The translations under genes and the position numbers were made by a program. 27,611 nucleotides of DNA from a virus: IMG/VR virus record IMGVR_UViG_3300037104_000354, positions 1 through 27,611 of that record; one strand, 5' to 3'. Within the stretch, counting starts at the first letter, position 1. Each line of letters starts with the position of its first letter. Positions 1 through 7,700 of this stretch are shown piece by piece. The notes below the pieces were generated by a model. That model was not told the DNA's origin and did no database searches. It was given only the letters and a program-made list of their open reading frames with translations.

Positions 1-1
1 G

Positions 2-1213
2 TATGAAAATGCGAAGGGTGACATTAGACTTGTCCCAATGAAAGCGGATCACTCAACGATCTCAAACATGACCAGGGCAGTTGTGTCAGAAACTTTGATC
101 ACCGACAAGAATATGCCCTGCTGGATCAATGGTGCCGAGGGCAGACCTTATAGGGACCTGGTGGTTTTTTCAAATGGCATCCTGGATATCAGCCAGTACC
201 TCGCGGGATCAGAAGATGCCCTGCTTGATCTGACCCCGGACCTATTCACCACGGCTGCTCTACCTGTCTCGTATGATCCTACCGCCAAATGTCCTCAATG
301 GCAGGCCTTCCTGGAGTCCTCCCTCGGTGACGACCCTCAGAAGATTGCCTTGCTCCAAGAGTGGATGGGGTACTGCATCACGACAGACATGAGCATGCAG
401 AAGATGATGTTCCTTCGTGGTGTGAAACGATCTGGTAAAGGCACGATCATTCGTGCGATGATCTCGCTGATTGGTGATGGGCAAAGTGTGACCACGGACT
501 ATCTGGCCCTGACGGGTGCCCATGCGATGTACCCACTGATGGGTAAGCTGGGATGTTTTCTTCCTGATGCCGAGGCCCAGGGTACTAACATCCCCCACGG
601 CCTGGGTGTACTTCTGAAGATCACTGGTTGTGATGCCGTGCAAATCAATCAGAAGAATCGGGATCAGATTGCCAGCTATAAACTCATGTGCAGGATCACG
701 ATTGCCAGTAATGAGTTTCCCAACTTCCCGGATCACGCGGGTGCAATGGAAGCACGTTTAAACATCATAGACTTTCAGCGGTCCTTTGCCGGCAGAGAAG
801 ACTACCACCTGGATGACAAGCTGAAGTCTGAGTTGAGCGGTATCGCCGTCTGGGCCCTGGAAGGTTTGCGAAGGTTGCGAGCACAAGAACGATTCACTGT
901 TCCACCTTCTAGCGTCTCGGCCCTGGAAGCCTTCCGCCTGAACGCCAGCCCCACGGCATCCTTTGTCTATGAGTTGACTGATCCTACCCCAGGTGGTTGG
1001 GTCCTCAAGTCCGAGTTGGCAGATGTCTGGGAACAGTGGAGCCGTGGGATGGGCCTGAAGGATGTATCTCGTCAACGACTGATGGAACGAATTAGGATGA
1101 CGGCCCCGTATATCACGGAGGAAGTTGACGAAGCACGCGGCGTAGGATATAGTGTAGTGAAGGGCGTCACCTGGAAGCCCTGGGTTCATAAGAAATTTCT
1201 GGGTCGCCCATAG
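2..1213 (+). CDS. Primase-helicase of the P4/D5 type, C-terminal part (5' end outside window)
   Basis: This is the ATPase half of a phage/plasmid DNA primase-helicase, which would unwind or prime phage DNA for replication. The frame is open from base 2 with no stop, so the first ATG at 38 is probably internal and the gene begins upstream. Counting from that ATG, residues 44-51 (FSNGILDI) and 66-120 match the linker seen in D5/P4 helicases (TPDLFTTAALPVSYDP, then a WMGY helix). Residues 128-136, GVKRSGKGT, form the Walker A loop. KLGCFLPDAEA fits Walker B. ASNEFPNFPDHAGAMEAR is the sensor-like segment with the final Arg. The C-terminus (GWVLKSELADVWEQW) resembles a winged-helix tail. No primase catalytic domain is in the window; it may lie upstream. 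The helicase assignment is firm, the primase part is inferred from the family. The gene carries a GTTTAAAC site at 756. Confidence 0.87.
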   Translation, partial: YENAKGDIRLVPMKADHSTISNMTRAVVSETLITDKNMPCWINGAEGRPYRDLVVFSNGILDISQYLAGSEDALLDLTPDLFTTAALPVSYDPTAKCPQWQAFLESSLGDDPQKIALLQEWMGYCITTDMSMQKMMFLRGVKRSGKGTIIRAMISLIGDGQSVTTDYLALTGAHAMYPLMGKLGCFLPDAEAQGTNIPHGLGVLLKITGCDAVQINQKNRDQIASYKLMCRITIASNEFPNFPDHAGAMEARLNIIDFQRSFAGREDYHLDDKLKSELSGIAVWALEGLRRLRAQERFTVPPSSVSALEAFRLNASPTASFVYELTDPTPGGWVLKSELADVWEQWSRGMGLKDVSRQRLMERIRMTAPYITEEVDEARGVGYSVVKGVTWKPWVHKKFLGRP

Positions 1214-1251
1214 TCGGACGCATCACAAGGCAATCCACACGGGACCATAGT

Positions 1252-2283
1252 ATGAAGCACGGAAATAATAAAGAAACGTTTGCCACCGGGGCACAACGAG
1301 ATTCGCAGATTGATAAGCCCCTTCCGGGTTTGCTGTCACCTTTTGCCGCCGAGCGAAAGGCGATCATTATGGCAAAGGGTGCGGCTCACTACGGCCCCCG
1401 CAATTGGGAGAAGGGTATGAACTTCTCTCGCGTCCTCGAATCAGCCGAACGCCACATCATGGCGTTTAAACAGGGCAAGACGGACGAGGATCACCTGGGC
1501 CAGGCGGCGTGGAACCTGGATGCCCTTCTCCATTTTGACGAAGGTGTGAAGCGTGGGTTCTTGCCGGCAACGTTGAATGATATGCCGAAGTACGAACCTC
1601 AGCCAGTGGGTGAGACTGTCAAGCAGGAAGTCTGCACCCACGGCCCCAAGTACAAGGTGGAACGCCCTGAGTCGCCCTTGGACTCCGAGATTACCTTGGA
1701 GGAATTGGAATTGGCGATGGAATCGTTCGAGGCTATGAGGTTGACCACGGCAATCGAGGATCGTAAGGATCGACTCTTTCAGGTTCTCTTAGACCTGGGG
1801 GCCTCGGTCGAAGTTGCCTACCTGATCACCGAGGGCACCACTTTCCCCGCGAAGGAAGTTTGCAACAACGCATGCGTGTACATTGCAGGTCCCATGCGAG
1901 GGTACAAGGACTTCAACTTCCCGGCCTTTGATGCCGCCCGTGACACGTTCTTAAAGCTAGGATACGCGGTGATCTCGCCGGCCGACATTGATCGAGTGGA
2001 GAAGGCCGACGCCCCCAAGGCCACCGCCGAGGAAGTTTCAGATCAGGCACGCTACATCGAGCGTGACTCTATGGCCCTGCGGCTGCTATCGAAGCAGAAT
2101 TATTCGGGCAACAACGGTGTTGTCCTGCTGACTGGTTGGGAAAGCAGCAAGGGTGCGGCTGGAGAGTTCTTCACCGCACGCTGGCACGGGCTCAAGTTCT
2201 ATCATCACATGGGATCTGAGTCCTCGGCCGACAACTACCTGCACGACTTTGCCCTGCGGAATGTTCGTACTTCTACAAAGTAG
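1252..2283 (+). CDS. dATP/dGTP diphosphohydrolase-like (DUF5664) domain fused to DUF4406 domain
   Basis: This 343-residue protein has two parts. Residues 1-103 match the DUF5664 family (dATP/dGTP diphosphohydrolase N-terminal domain, MazG-like all-alpha): HYGPRNWEKG, then the helix RHIMAFKQGKTDEDH and AAWNLDALLHF, carrying the acidic and His residues expected to hold a metal. Residues 104-205 are an acidic helical linker. Residues 207-320 match DUF4406, related to nucleoside 2-deoxyribosyltransferases: YIAGPMRGYKDFNFPAF at 210-226 and GWESSKGAAGEFF at 295-307 with the likely nucleophile Glu305. Both parts point to handling of nucleotides, either clearing purine dNTPs or trimming bases. The exact substrate cannot be told from sequence. 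It lies between the helicase and a phosphoesterase in the rightward operon. Which activity survives in the fusion is unknown. Confidence 0.8.
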   Translation: MKHGNNKETFATGAQRDSQIDKPLPGLLSPFAAERKAIIMAKGAAHYGPRNWEKGMNFSRVLESAERHIMAFKQGKTDEDHLGQAAWNLDALLHFDEGVKRGFLPATLNDMPKYEPQPVGETVKQEVCTHGPKYKVERPESPLDSEITLEELELAMESFEAMRLTTAIEDRKDRLFQVLLDLGASVEVAYLITEGTTFPAKEVCNNACVYIAGPMRGYKDFNFPAFDAARDTFLKLGYAVISPADIDRVEKADAPKATAEEVSDQARYIERDSMALRLLSKQNYSGNNGVVLLTGWESSKGAAGEFFTARWHGLKFYHHMGSESSADNYLHDFALRNVRTSTK

Positions 2284-2289
2284 GTCCCC

Positions 2290-2982
2290 ATGAATGTGCT
2301 CGCTATAGGTGATACTCACTTCCCCGCCGTCCACCCAGGCTACCAGCGATTCTGCCAGGACCTGCGTGACCAGCATAAGTGCGACACGGTTGTTCATATC
2401 GGCGACGTGTGCGACGTGCATGCGATCAGCCAACATGAACGAAGCCCTGATGCCGAGGGGCCAGTGGATGAATACGAATCAGCCATGGCCTGCGTGAAGA
2501 AGTGGTACAAGGCCTTCCCCAACTTGAAGATTTGCGAAGGCAACCACGATGCCCGCGTGTCTCGTATGGCAGCGACGGTGAACATCCCGTCTCGCTTCCT
2601 GAAAGGATATAGTGAACTCTACGAAACCCCAGGATGGAAGTGGGCCCCGGACCACACCATCGACGAAGTATACTATACCCACGGAACTGGGTGCGGCGGA
2701 ACTTATCCCGCTTTCAACATCATGGCGAAGATGCTTCTCTCTGTCGTTAGTGGGCATGTGCATTCTGCGGCTGGAATTTGGTGGAGAGCGAACCCGCTAC
2801 GTCGTATCTTTGGAATGAACCTTGGCTGCGGCGTGGATGACAAGCACGTTGCGTTCCGGTACGGTGAGAACCTGAAGATCAGGTCAATCCTCTCGGCCGG
2901 CGTGGTTCTGGATGGTACGCCAATCCACATAGTCATGCCGTGTGGCCCTGGCGAGAAGTACCATCGTGCGAGGTTCAAGTGA
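2290..2982 (+). CDS. Calcineurin-like metallophosphoesterase
   Basis: A 230-residue protein with the full set of metallophosphoesterase motifs: GDTH at 7-10, GDVCD at 38-42, GNHD at 84-87, HG at 131-132 and GHVHS at 155-159. These place two metal ions, so the protein should hydrolyse a phosphomono- or diester. Phage members of this family have been proposed to act on nucleotides or nucleic acid ends; the substrate here is not visible. No signal peptide or membrane segment is seen, so it should be cytoplasmic. It starts 6 bases after the stop of the diphosphohydrolase gene, with AGTAGG as a weak ribosome site, and its stop overlaps the next gene. Its place after a nucleotide-metabolism gene fits a role in nucleotide turnover, but that is an inference. 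Confidence 0.88.
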   Translation: MNVLAIGDTHFPAVHPGYQRFCQDLRDQHKCDTVVHIGDVCDVHAISQHERSPDAEGPVDEYESAMACVKKWYKAFPNLKICEGNHDARVSRMAATVNIPSRFLKGYSELYETPGWKWAPDHTIDEVYYTHGTGCGGTYPAFNIMAKMLLSVVSGHVHSAAGIWWRANPLRRIFGMNLGCGVDDKHVAFRYGENLKIRSILSAGVVLDGTPIHIVMPCGPGEKYHRARFK

Positions 2983-3176
2983 TCAGTTGGCTGGCACTAT
3001 CCTTGTCGATGATTGGCATCTACTTGAATGCCAAGAAGCGATCCGCCTGCTGGCCTGTGTACATTGTGGCCGATGGATTGTGGATGCTCGATAACATTCA
3101 CCGCCCGGCCGAGACGATTCTTTGGTGTATGTTTTGCCTGGCTAACGTTTACGCCTGGCGAGAATGGAGAAAATGA
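2979..3176 (+). CDS. Small membrane protein, PnuC-like
   Basis: A 65-residue hydrophobic protein. The reading frame contains an earlier ATG at 2940, but a GTG at 2979 overlaps the upstream TGA (GTGA) and is preceded by GAGG, so GTG is the more likely start. The protein then begins ISWLALSLSMIGIYLNAKK, a first membrane helix followed by a basic turn, then a middle segment around WPVYIVADGLWM and a last helix ILWCMFCLANVYAWREW. The layout Trp-rich helix, YLNxKK, C-terminal YAWREW resembles short phage proteins related to part of the nicotinamide riboside transporter PnuC. At this length it cannot be a complete PnuC transporter. It could also simply be a small inner-membrane protein with another role. 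Its stop overlaps the next gene. Confidence 0.62.
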   Translation: MISWLALSLSMIGIYLNAKKRSACWPVYIVADGLWMLDNIHRPAETILWCMFCLANVYAWREWRK

Positions 3177-3664
3177 TGGACGCGTATCAAAAGTCATGCG
3201 GTCGAGTGTTTGGTCTAATCTGCCTCGGGCTGATCGTCTTATGCCTCTTCGTCATCTACGGGTGTGCTGCGGTTCACCCGGCAACAACGATGCCTTCAAT
3301 CACCCCGGTCCACGATCCAGTGGCCACAGTGAATCAGTCCTTGGCGTCGATCATCAAAGCCCTGATCCCTATCGGCATCCTCGGCTGGGTTGTCGCGGGT
3401 GGTGGGTTGGGCCTGTTCATTTATGGCCTGGTCTCCCTGGATAGACCTGTGGAACACATTGGCCTGCTGGTAGGATCAGCCGGGGCCGGCGTAGGTGGTC
3501 TCGCCTTAGTTGGCATCGTGGCCTTACCTTTTGCCACCTACGTGATCTGGGGCGGCATAGTCCTGGCCCTGGTGGGTGCCGGCTACGAAATCTACGTCAG
3601 GTTCTTCAAGGGTAAAACTTCTACCGTGAAGATTGTTCCGGTAACCATCAACAAGGTGATGTAA
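3176..3664 (+). CDS. Multi-pass membrane protein with lipoprotein-like N-terminus, unknown role
   Basis: A protein of about 162 residues that I cannot assign to a family. Three in-frame ATGs compete (3164, 3173, 3176). GGAG at 3166-3169 is best spaced for 3176; 3173 would give an ATGA overlap with the previous stop. The N-terminus has a hydrophobic stretch (residues 11-29) ending in VIYGC, which is close to a lipobox but has Tyr where a small residue is usual, so lipidation is uncertain. A Pro/Thr-rich linker (31-55) follows, then hydrophobic helices at about 62-88, 96-117 and 119-140, and a basic tail. The many glycines in the helices are notable. It could belong to lysis, to membrane remodelling or to superinfection exclusion; nothing in the sequence decides this. 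Its last base is shared with the next start (TAATG). Confidence 0.68.
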   Translation: MDAYQKSCGRVFGLICLGLIVLCLFVIYGCAAVHPATTMPSITPVHDPVATVNQSLASIIKALIPIGILGWVVAGGGLGLFIYGLVSLDRPVEHIGLLVGSAGAGVGGLALVGIVALPFATYVIWGGIVLALVGAGYEIYVRFFKGKTSTVKIVPVTINKVM

Positions 3665-3945
3665 TGGCTTGGACTAAGAAAGAACAACGTCGCCTTGAAG
3701 CCTTGGAAGAGTGGGTGGATGGCCTAGTCGGCCGGGTGGAAGTTCTTGAGAAACTGGTTACTAACTTGCGGGCAAAGCGAGTTGCCAAGTCTCGATTGAA
3801 CCTCTATCGGAAAGTCCAGCGAGGTTTAAACAGGGTCTTTATTCAGGACCCGCCTGAGAACGAAGTACCTCTGGATGCTCGGCCCGAGTCTTTGAAGCCC
3901 GTCGCCAAATATCTCGAACCTTTCAGTAATGTTGGTGGAAGATAA
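3664..3945 (+). CDS. Small basic coiled-coil protein, unknown
   Basis: A 93-residue protein whose ATG shares one base with the stop of the membrane protein before it (TAATG), so the two are probably translated in coupling. Residues 5-40 have a strong heptad pattern (RRLEALEEWVDGLVGRVEVL) and should form a coiled coil. The middle is rich in Lys and Arg (RAKRVAKSRLNLYRKVQRG), and the end is Pro/Glu-rich. There is no signal peptide or membrane segment. The short coiled coil next to a membrane protein suggests it may dock to its neighbour, but this is only an inference. It holds a GTTTAAAC site at 3824, read as TTA-AAC. I do not recognise the family. Confidence 0.6.
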   Translation: MAWTKKEQRRLEALEEWVDGLVGRVEVLEKLVTNLRAKRVAKSRLNLYRKVQRGLNRVFIQDPPENEVPLDARPESLKPVAKYLEPFSNVGGR

Positions 3946-3946
3946 A

Positions 3947-4237
3947 ATGAGGCCGCTCCGCACACGCACTGATCTGATCGACCTTATAACCCCGGTGGTA
4001 ACACCCGCGTGTAGGGCAGCGATCACAAGCGGTATCGGTGAATGTGCAGTCCTGGGTGCCTTCACAGGCATCCAAGGCTTTAACGGGTGGGTGGTGAAAA
4101 TCACTTCTGCCCGGCGTCAGCAGTGGATCGTCGCAGTCCTGGTTGACGAGTTGAACCGCAAGTATAAAATGGAATACCTGGAGGAAGTGCCATGGGACAA
4201 TTGCACGAAGACGTACCTGCCGGGAGTCCTATTATGA
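3947..4237 (+). CDS. Hypothetical protein, 96 residues
   Basis: I do not recognise this protein. The frame has an ATG at 3929, but the ATG at 3947 sits just after the upstream stop and has GGTGGAAG at good spacing (3935-3941), so 3947 is preferred. The N-terminus is basic (MRPLRTRTDL). The centre is compact with alternating hydrophobic residues and several Gly (SGIGECAVLGAFTGIQGF), followed by a basic segment SARRQQW and a helix VAVLVDELNRKY. There is no obvious signal peptide or membrane helix. It lies in a run of small overlapping genes at the end of the rightward operon. Reading in tight coupling with its neighbours and normal codon use support that it is a real gene. Confidence 0.55.
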   Translation: MRPLRTRTDLIDLITPVVTPACRAAITSGIGECAVLGAFTGIQGFNGWVVKITSARRQQWIVAVLVDELNRKYKMEYLEEVPWDNCTKTYLPGVLL

Positions 4238-4593
4238 CGGGCCGGGCCTTCGCCTACATCATGGAGTCAGCCTGGTCTATCGACGTGCGGGAGTATGACC
4301 GTGAACGTTTAAACGCTCTCTCGCAGCAGGGCACCCTATTATGGTATCGCCTCGGTGAAGTGAAGCTGATATCATGGAGCCTGCTGGCCAACGTCTTAGA
4401 TATTTTGCGTGAGTACGAGACCCTGAAGGACAAGGAACTTGTGGCCGTCATTATGGAACGTGTCTTCACCATCACCTGGGACGAGTGCATCGAGATTCCT
4501 GAATTAGGTAAAGTGAATCTTGCTACTGATCCACTTCCAGGCGGCGGTACAACCAATCCCAATAGCGGTGGCGTAAACCCCCCAACCGAGTAG
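4234..4593 (+). CDS. Hypothetical protein, last rightward gene
   Basis: I do not recognise this protein. Two starts are possible: ATG at 4192 with GAGGAAG before it (133 residues), or ATG at 4234, which overlaps the previous TGA (ATGA) and has GGGAG eight bases upstream (119 residues). I chose 4234 because the operon repeatedly uses such junctions. Residues 1-100 look like a small alpha/beta domain, with a helix SWSLLANVLDILREYETLKD and an acidic strand WDECIEIPELG. The last 25 residues are a flexible Pro/Gly/Asn tail (GGGTTNPNSGGVNPPTE). That tail is encoded opposite the end of the leftward operon: 90 bp overlap the gene on the other strand. A GTTTAAAC site lies at 4307. Confidence 0.55.
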   Translation: MTGRAFAYIMESAWSIDVREYDRERLNALSQQGTLLWYRLGEVKLISWSLLANVLDILREYETLKDKELVAVIMERVFTITWDECIEIPELGKVNLATDPLPGGGTTNPNSGGVNPPTE

Positions 4594-4794
4594 GGCCTTC
4601 TTCTGGTCCTTCTCCAGCTTAGACAATCTGCCCTCAAACTTTTGAGTCGCCTCCACTACCGGGGCGACTATTTTCTTTAATTCATCCAGGTGCCTCTGGT
4701 TGGATTCTTCCTGGGTCTTCAACAGGGGTGTGATGAATAGGTCCTGGAAGACTTTGGCATCTGCGAAGTTATCAGGTAGTTTCAAGTCCTTCAT
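4504..4794 (-). CDS. Coiled-coil protein with C-terminal membrane helix (holin-like or virion membrane protein)
   Basis: A 96-residue protein and the last gene of the leftward operon. Residues 25-66 form a probable coiled coil rich in Glu, Lys and Gln (ending RLSKLEKDQKK), and residues 67-86 form one membrane helix (LLGWGVYATAIGIGCTAAW) followed by a short basic end (KWISSKIHF). This layout resembles XhlA/hemolysin-type phage membrane proteins that sit near lysis genes. It could also be an accessory ejection protein, because it follows the three ejection genes directly. The start has AAGGA at 10 bases, and the stop of the previous gene lies just before it. No endolysin is seen in the window, so a holin role is not confirmed. 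Its 3' end overlaps the convergent rightward gene by 90 bp. Confidence 0.65.
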   Translation of the reverse strand: MKDLKLPDNFADAKVFQDLFITPLLKTQEESNQRHLDELKKIVAPVVEATQKFEGRLSKLEKDQKKALLGWGVYATAIGIGCTAAWKWISSKIHFT

Positions 4795-4796
4795 GG

Positions 4797-7700
4797 CTAA
4801 TCCTTCATATCAGTGTTAATCTGATGGAAGAAGTTAATCCGATCTGCCGGCAGAAGTTTTTTCGCTGAACCAATCTTGTGCCTTACCGCTCCCTCGGTTT
4901 CCTTCTTCTCGTCCGGGGTCATTTTCTCCCAGACATCCATTATATCCTTGGGTCCCAGGTTGCGATCCAGGATCAGCCCTTCAAGACCGCCCGGCTTCTC
5001 GGCCCTCTTGGCGATAGACTGAACATCATCCTGGTCAATCGACCCCTTTTCTTCTGCCGCATGTATACTGTCCCAGGCATCCTCGTGCTTGTTGCGAAGA
5101 TCACCAACCAGTTTGGCCATCAGCCGGGAATGGTCAGCTTCGTCCGGGGTCCTACTGGTAGCTTTATCAGCCAGCTTGTCTTCAATTGCATTCTCGGCGT
5201 CGGACCTGATCTGTCGGGCCGGGGCCTTGTTGATACCTGCCGCACCCATCAATGATTTGAATGGCGTGTCGCCGCCTTCTCGCTGCTGGTTGTACTGCTG
5301 AACCGAGATAGGCTCGACCTGCTTGCCAACGTACTTGATGCGGTCCATCTGGCGTTTGAGCCATGGATCATCATCGCTGGCAATGTGGGTCCCTGTGAAG
5401 TCTTTGTTCGTCATCAGGTCCATCGTCGTGCCTACCAGGGGATGCAACTTGCTGGTGACCGTGGACAACGGAGAGTGGGCCGCACTGAACACGTCGTTCA
5501 TGTACGTAGGAAGTTCCACCCGTTCATCGTCACCCTGGGGATTCTTTGATCCCGTCTTTGGATAATACAGGTCCTTCAATTGAGAAGGTTTTTGTCCACT
5601 CATGGCGTAGTGCATCAGTCCACCCCAGAGCCCGGTAAGAATTGGGATGGTGGCGGCATAGGCCAGACGATGGGATATGTTTAAACCGCCCTTGTCGGAC
5701 TTACTCACGTCCTTGATGTCCTTCATTCCACCGAGGAGTTCATTCACTGTACCCTGGTTCCAACCGACTGAACGGAAGGACATGAGGGCCAGGTCTCGGG
5801 TGGTCTGGTGCCAGAAGAGATTGTCATGAACGATTTCGCCAAACCGATTGTCGATTGATTGCCAGGCCTTGCCCATCGCGTGGCTAAGTTGTTCTCCATC
5901 CATGCTGGGGTTTGACTCCAGGGCCAGCTTTGCCTGTTGCATGAAGGCACCCATCTTCAATCTGGGCACCATGTATTCCATGATGGGTTTGGCGACGGTA
6001 TCAAACGCTGCACCAGGAAGACGGAGAGCAGCACCTATGATGTTGCCACTGTGGAAGGCTTTCATCATCTTGTCAGTCATGCCACTGTGATAGAAGTCAT
6101 CCATCTTTGCCCGGCCACCCTGCTCTTTCATGGCGTCAACGATTACTTTGGTCTGGGCGTCTGTGGACCCAGGGTGCAACCATTCCTTTAGCATGCTGGT
6201 GCCGTTCCAGTAGTCTCGTGCGGCGGGGCCAATGGCGGTAGTGCCCAGGGCCATCTTCTGCATTCCTTTGATGGGCTCGCCCGCGATAGCTTGCTTCAAC
6301 CCTAGAGCAAATTCGCTAAGCCCCGAGTTGAGCGTGGAGGTCAGAGCGTGTCGGCCCGACAAGCCCAGGTTGACCTGGTTCATCAGGTTGCCAACTTGGA
6401 ACACACCGCGAATCGCAGGGCCAAAGTCCTTATGTCCACGAAGTCCTGTGGACAAAGCGTTGTTGAACACACTGGCCAGTCCCTCGGGGGCCATCTTGCC
6501 CCGGAACATGGGATCATTGATGATGGCCCATCCGTCTGGTGGTCGTTGATCTTTGGGCATTTGCTTCAGGTGTCCACGGGTTTCCATTTCCTCGCCGAGG
6601 TCATGAGCCGTAATCCACTTGTCCATTTGCAGGACCTTCAACTTCATCATAGTGACGGGGTTGTCAGTCACAGGCTCCAGGCCGGCCGCAATGGCGTCAC
6701 TCTGGAAAGTATAAGCACGACCCTTTGTAAAACTCTTATTGCCAGCCAGGGGCTTCTTGGCAGCAAACTGATCCAGGAACATCTTTGCTTTGTTCACATC
6801 CTTGAAAGCGTGGCCCATGTAATCCGATAGACCTTTAAATTCTGGGTCACGCTGTTGGATATCAGCCAGGCGACCATCGTAGATATCCCGGATATCATCA
6901 GCTAAAGATTGCAACTTTGGATCAGCCTGAAGGGCCCCTCGTTCGGCCAAGTCGGTGAAGGTACGCTGCTGATCCTGGGGCAGACGGTCCAGGGCGTTCT
7001 CAGCTTTGCCAAACTGATCGTGAATCTGGTCCATTCGTTGTGCGAGTTCTGCCCCGCGTTTGCGGAACATGCCCTTCCCTTCCTCGGCACCAGGTCCACC
7101 CTGAGCACCGAAGACGTTTTTCAGACCATGGGTAATCTTGGAGATTGCTTCTCCAGCATTTTGAATCGCGGGGATTACATCCTCGTGGATAAACTTCTTA
7201 TGAATGTCTGAACCGCCCTCTTCATTGGAAGCGAGTTCTTTGATCTTCGCGGCACCCTGTTCCTTGATCTTGTCGAAAAAGGACGGTTCCTTTGAAGGTT
7301 CATACGGCGGCTGTCCGTTTGCAATTCGCTCAGCTTGCAACCGTTTAAACTCTGGTGATTCTGGACGCCACAGCGAAATATCCTGGGCCTCCCGTTGTTG
7401 TCTTGCGTCACTCTCGGTTAACGCGGCATCCGTTACAGCCTTCGTGAAGGGCCGCTCGCTCATAGGTCCCGTTTCACTGCGAAGTCCGTTCTTGATGAAC
7501 TCCGTCTTTTGAGCGTTCGTAAGTCCTGGTTCGGTTGGGGCCAGATTCTGATCCCACTTCGCCAATTGTGTACCCGCGTTCTCAGCCTCGGCGGTGTTCC
7601 CGATTTCTGATTGTTTCCCTTTGGTGAACAACTCTTTTGGTGAAACAAACTCGGCCTGGTCCCCAGGTTCAAATCGATGTTCAGTTTGCACAGGTTCATT

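Noticed and set aside
1252-2283. Possible 2-aminoadenine (Z-genome) pathway because of the dATP/dGTP diphosphohydrolase-like domain
   Set aside because: No PurZ, DatZ or matching DNA polymerase gene is in the window, and this domain family is common in phages with ordinary DNA.
4192-4236. Earlier ATG start (4192) for the last rightward gene
   Set aside because: It has a good ribosome site but would overlap the previous gene by 46 bases; the ATG at 4234 gives the ATGA junction seen elsewhere. Not fully excluded.
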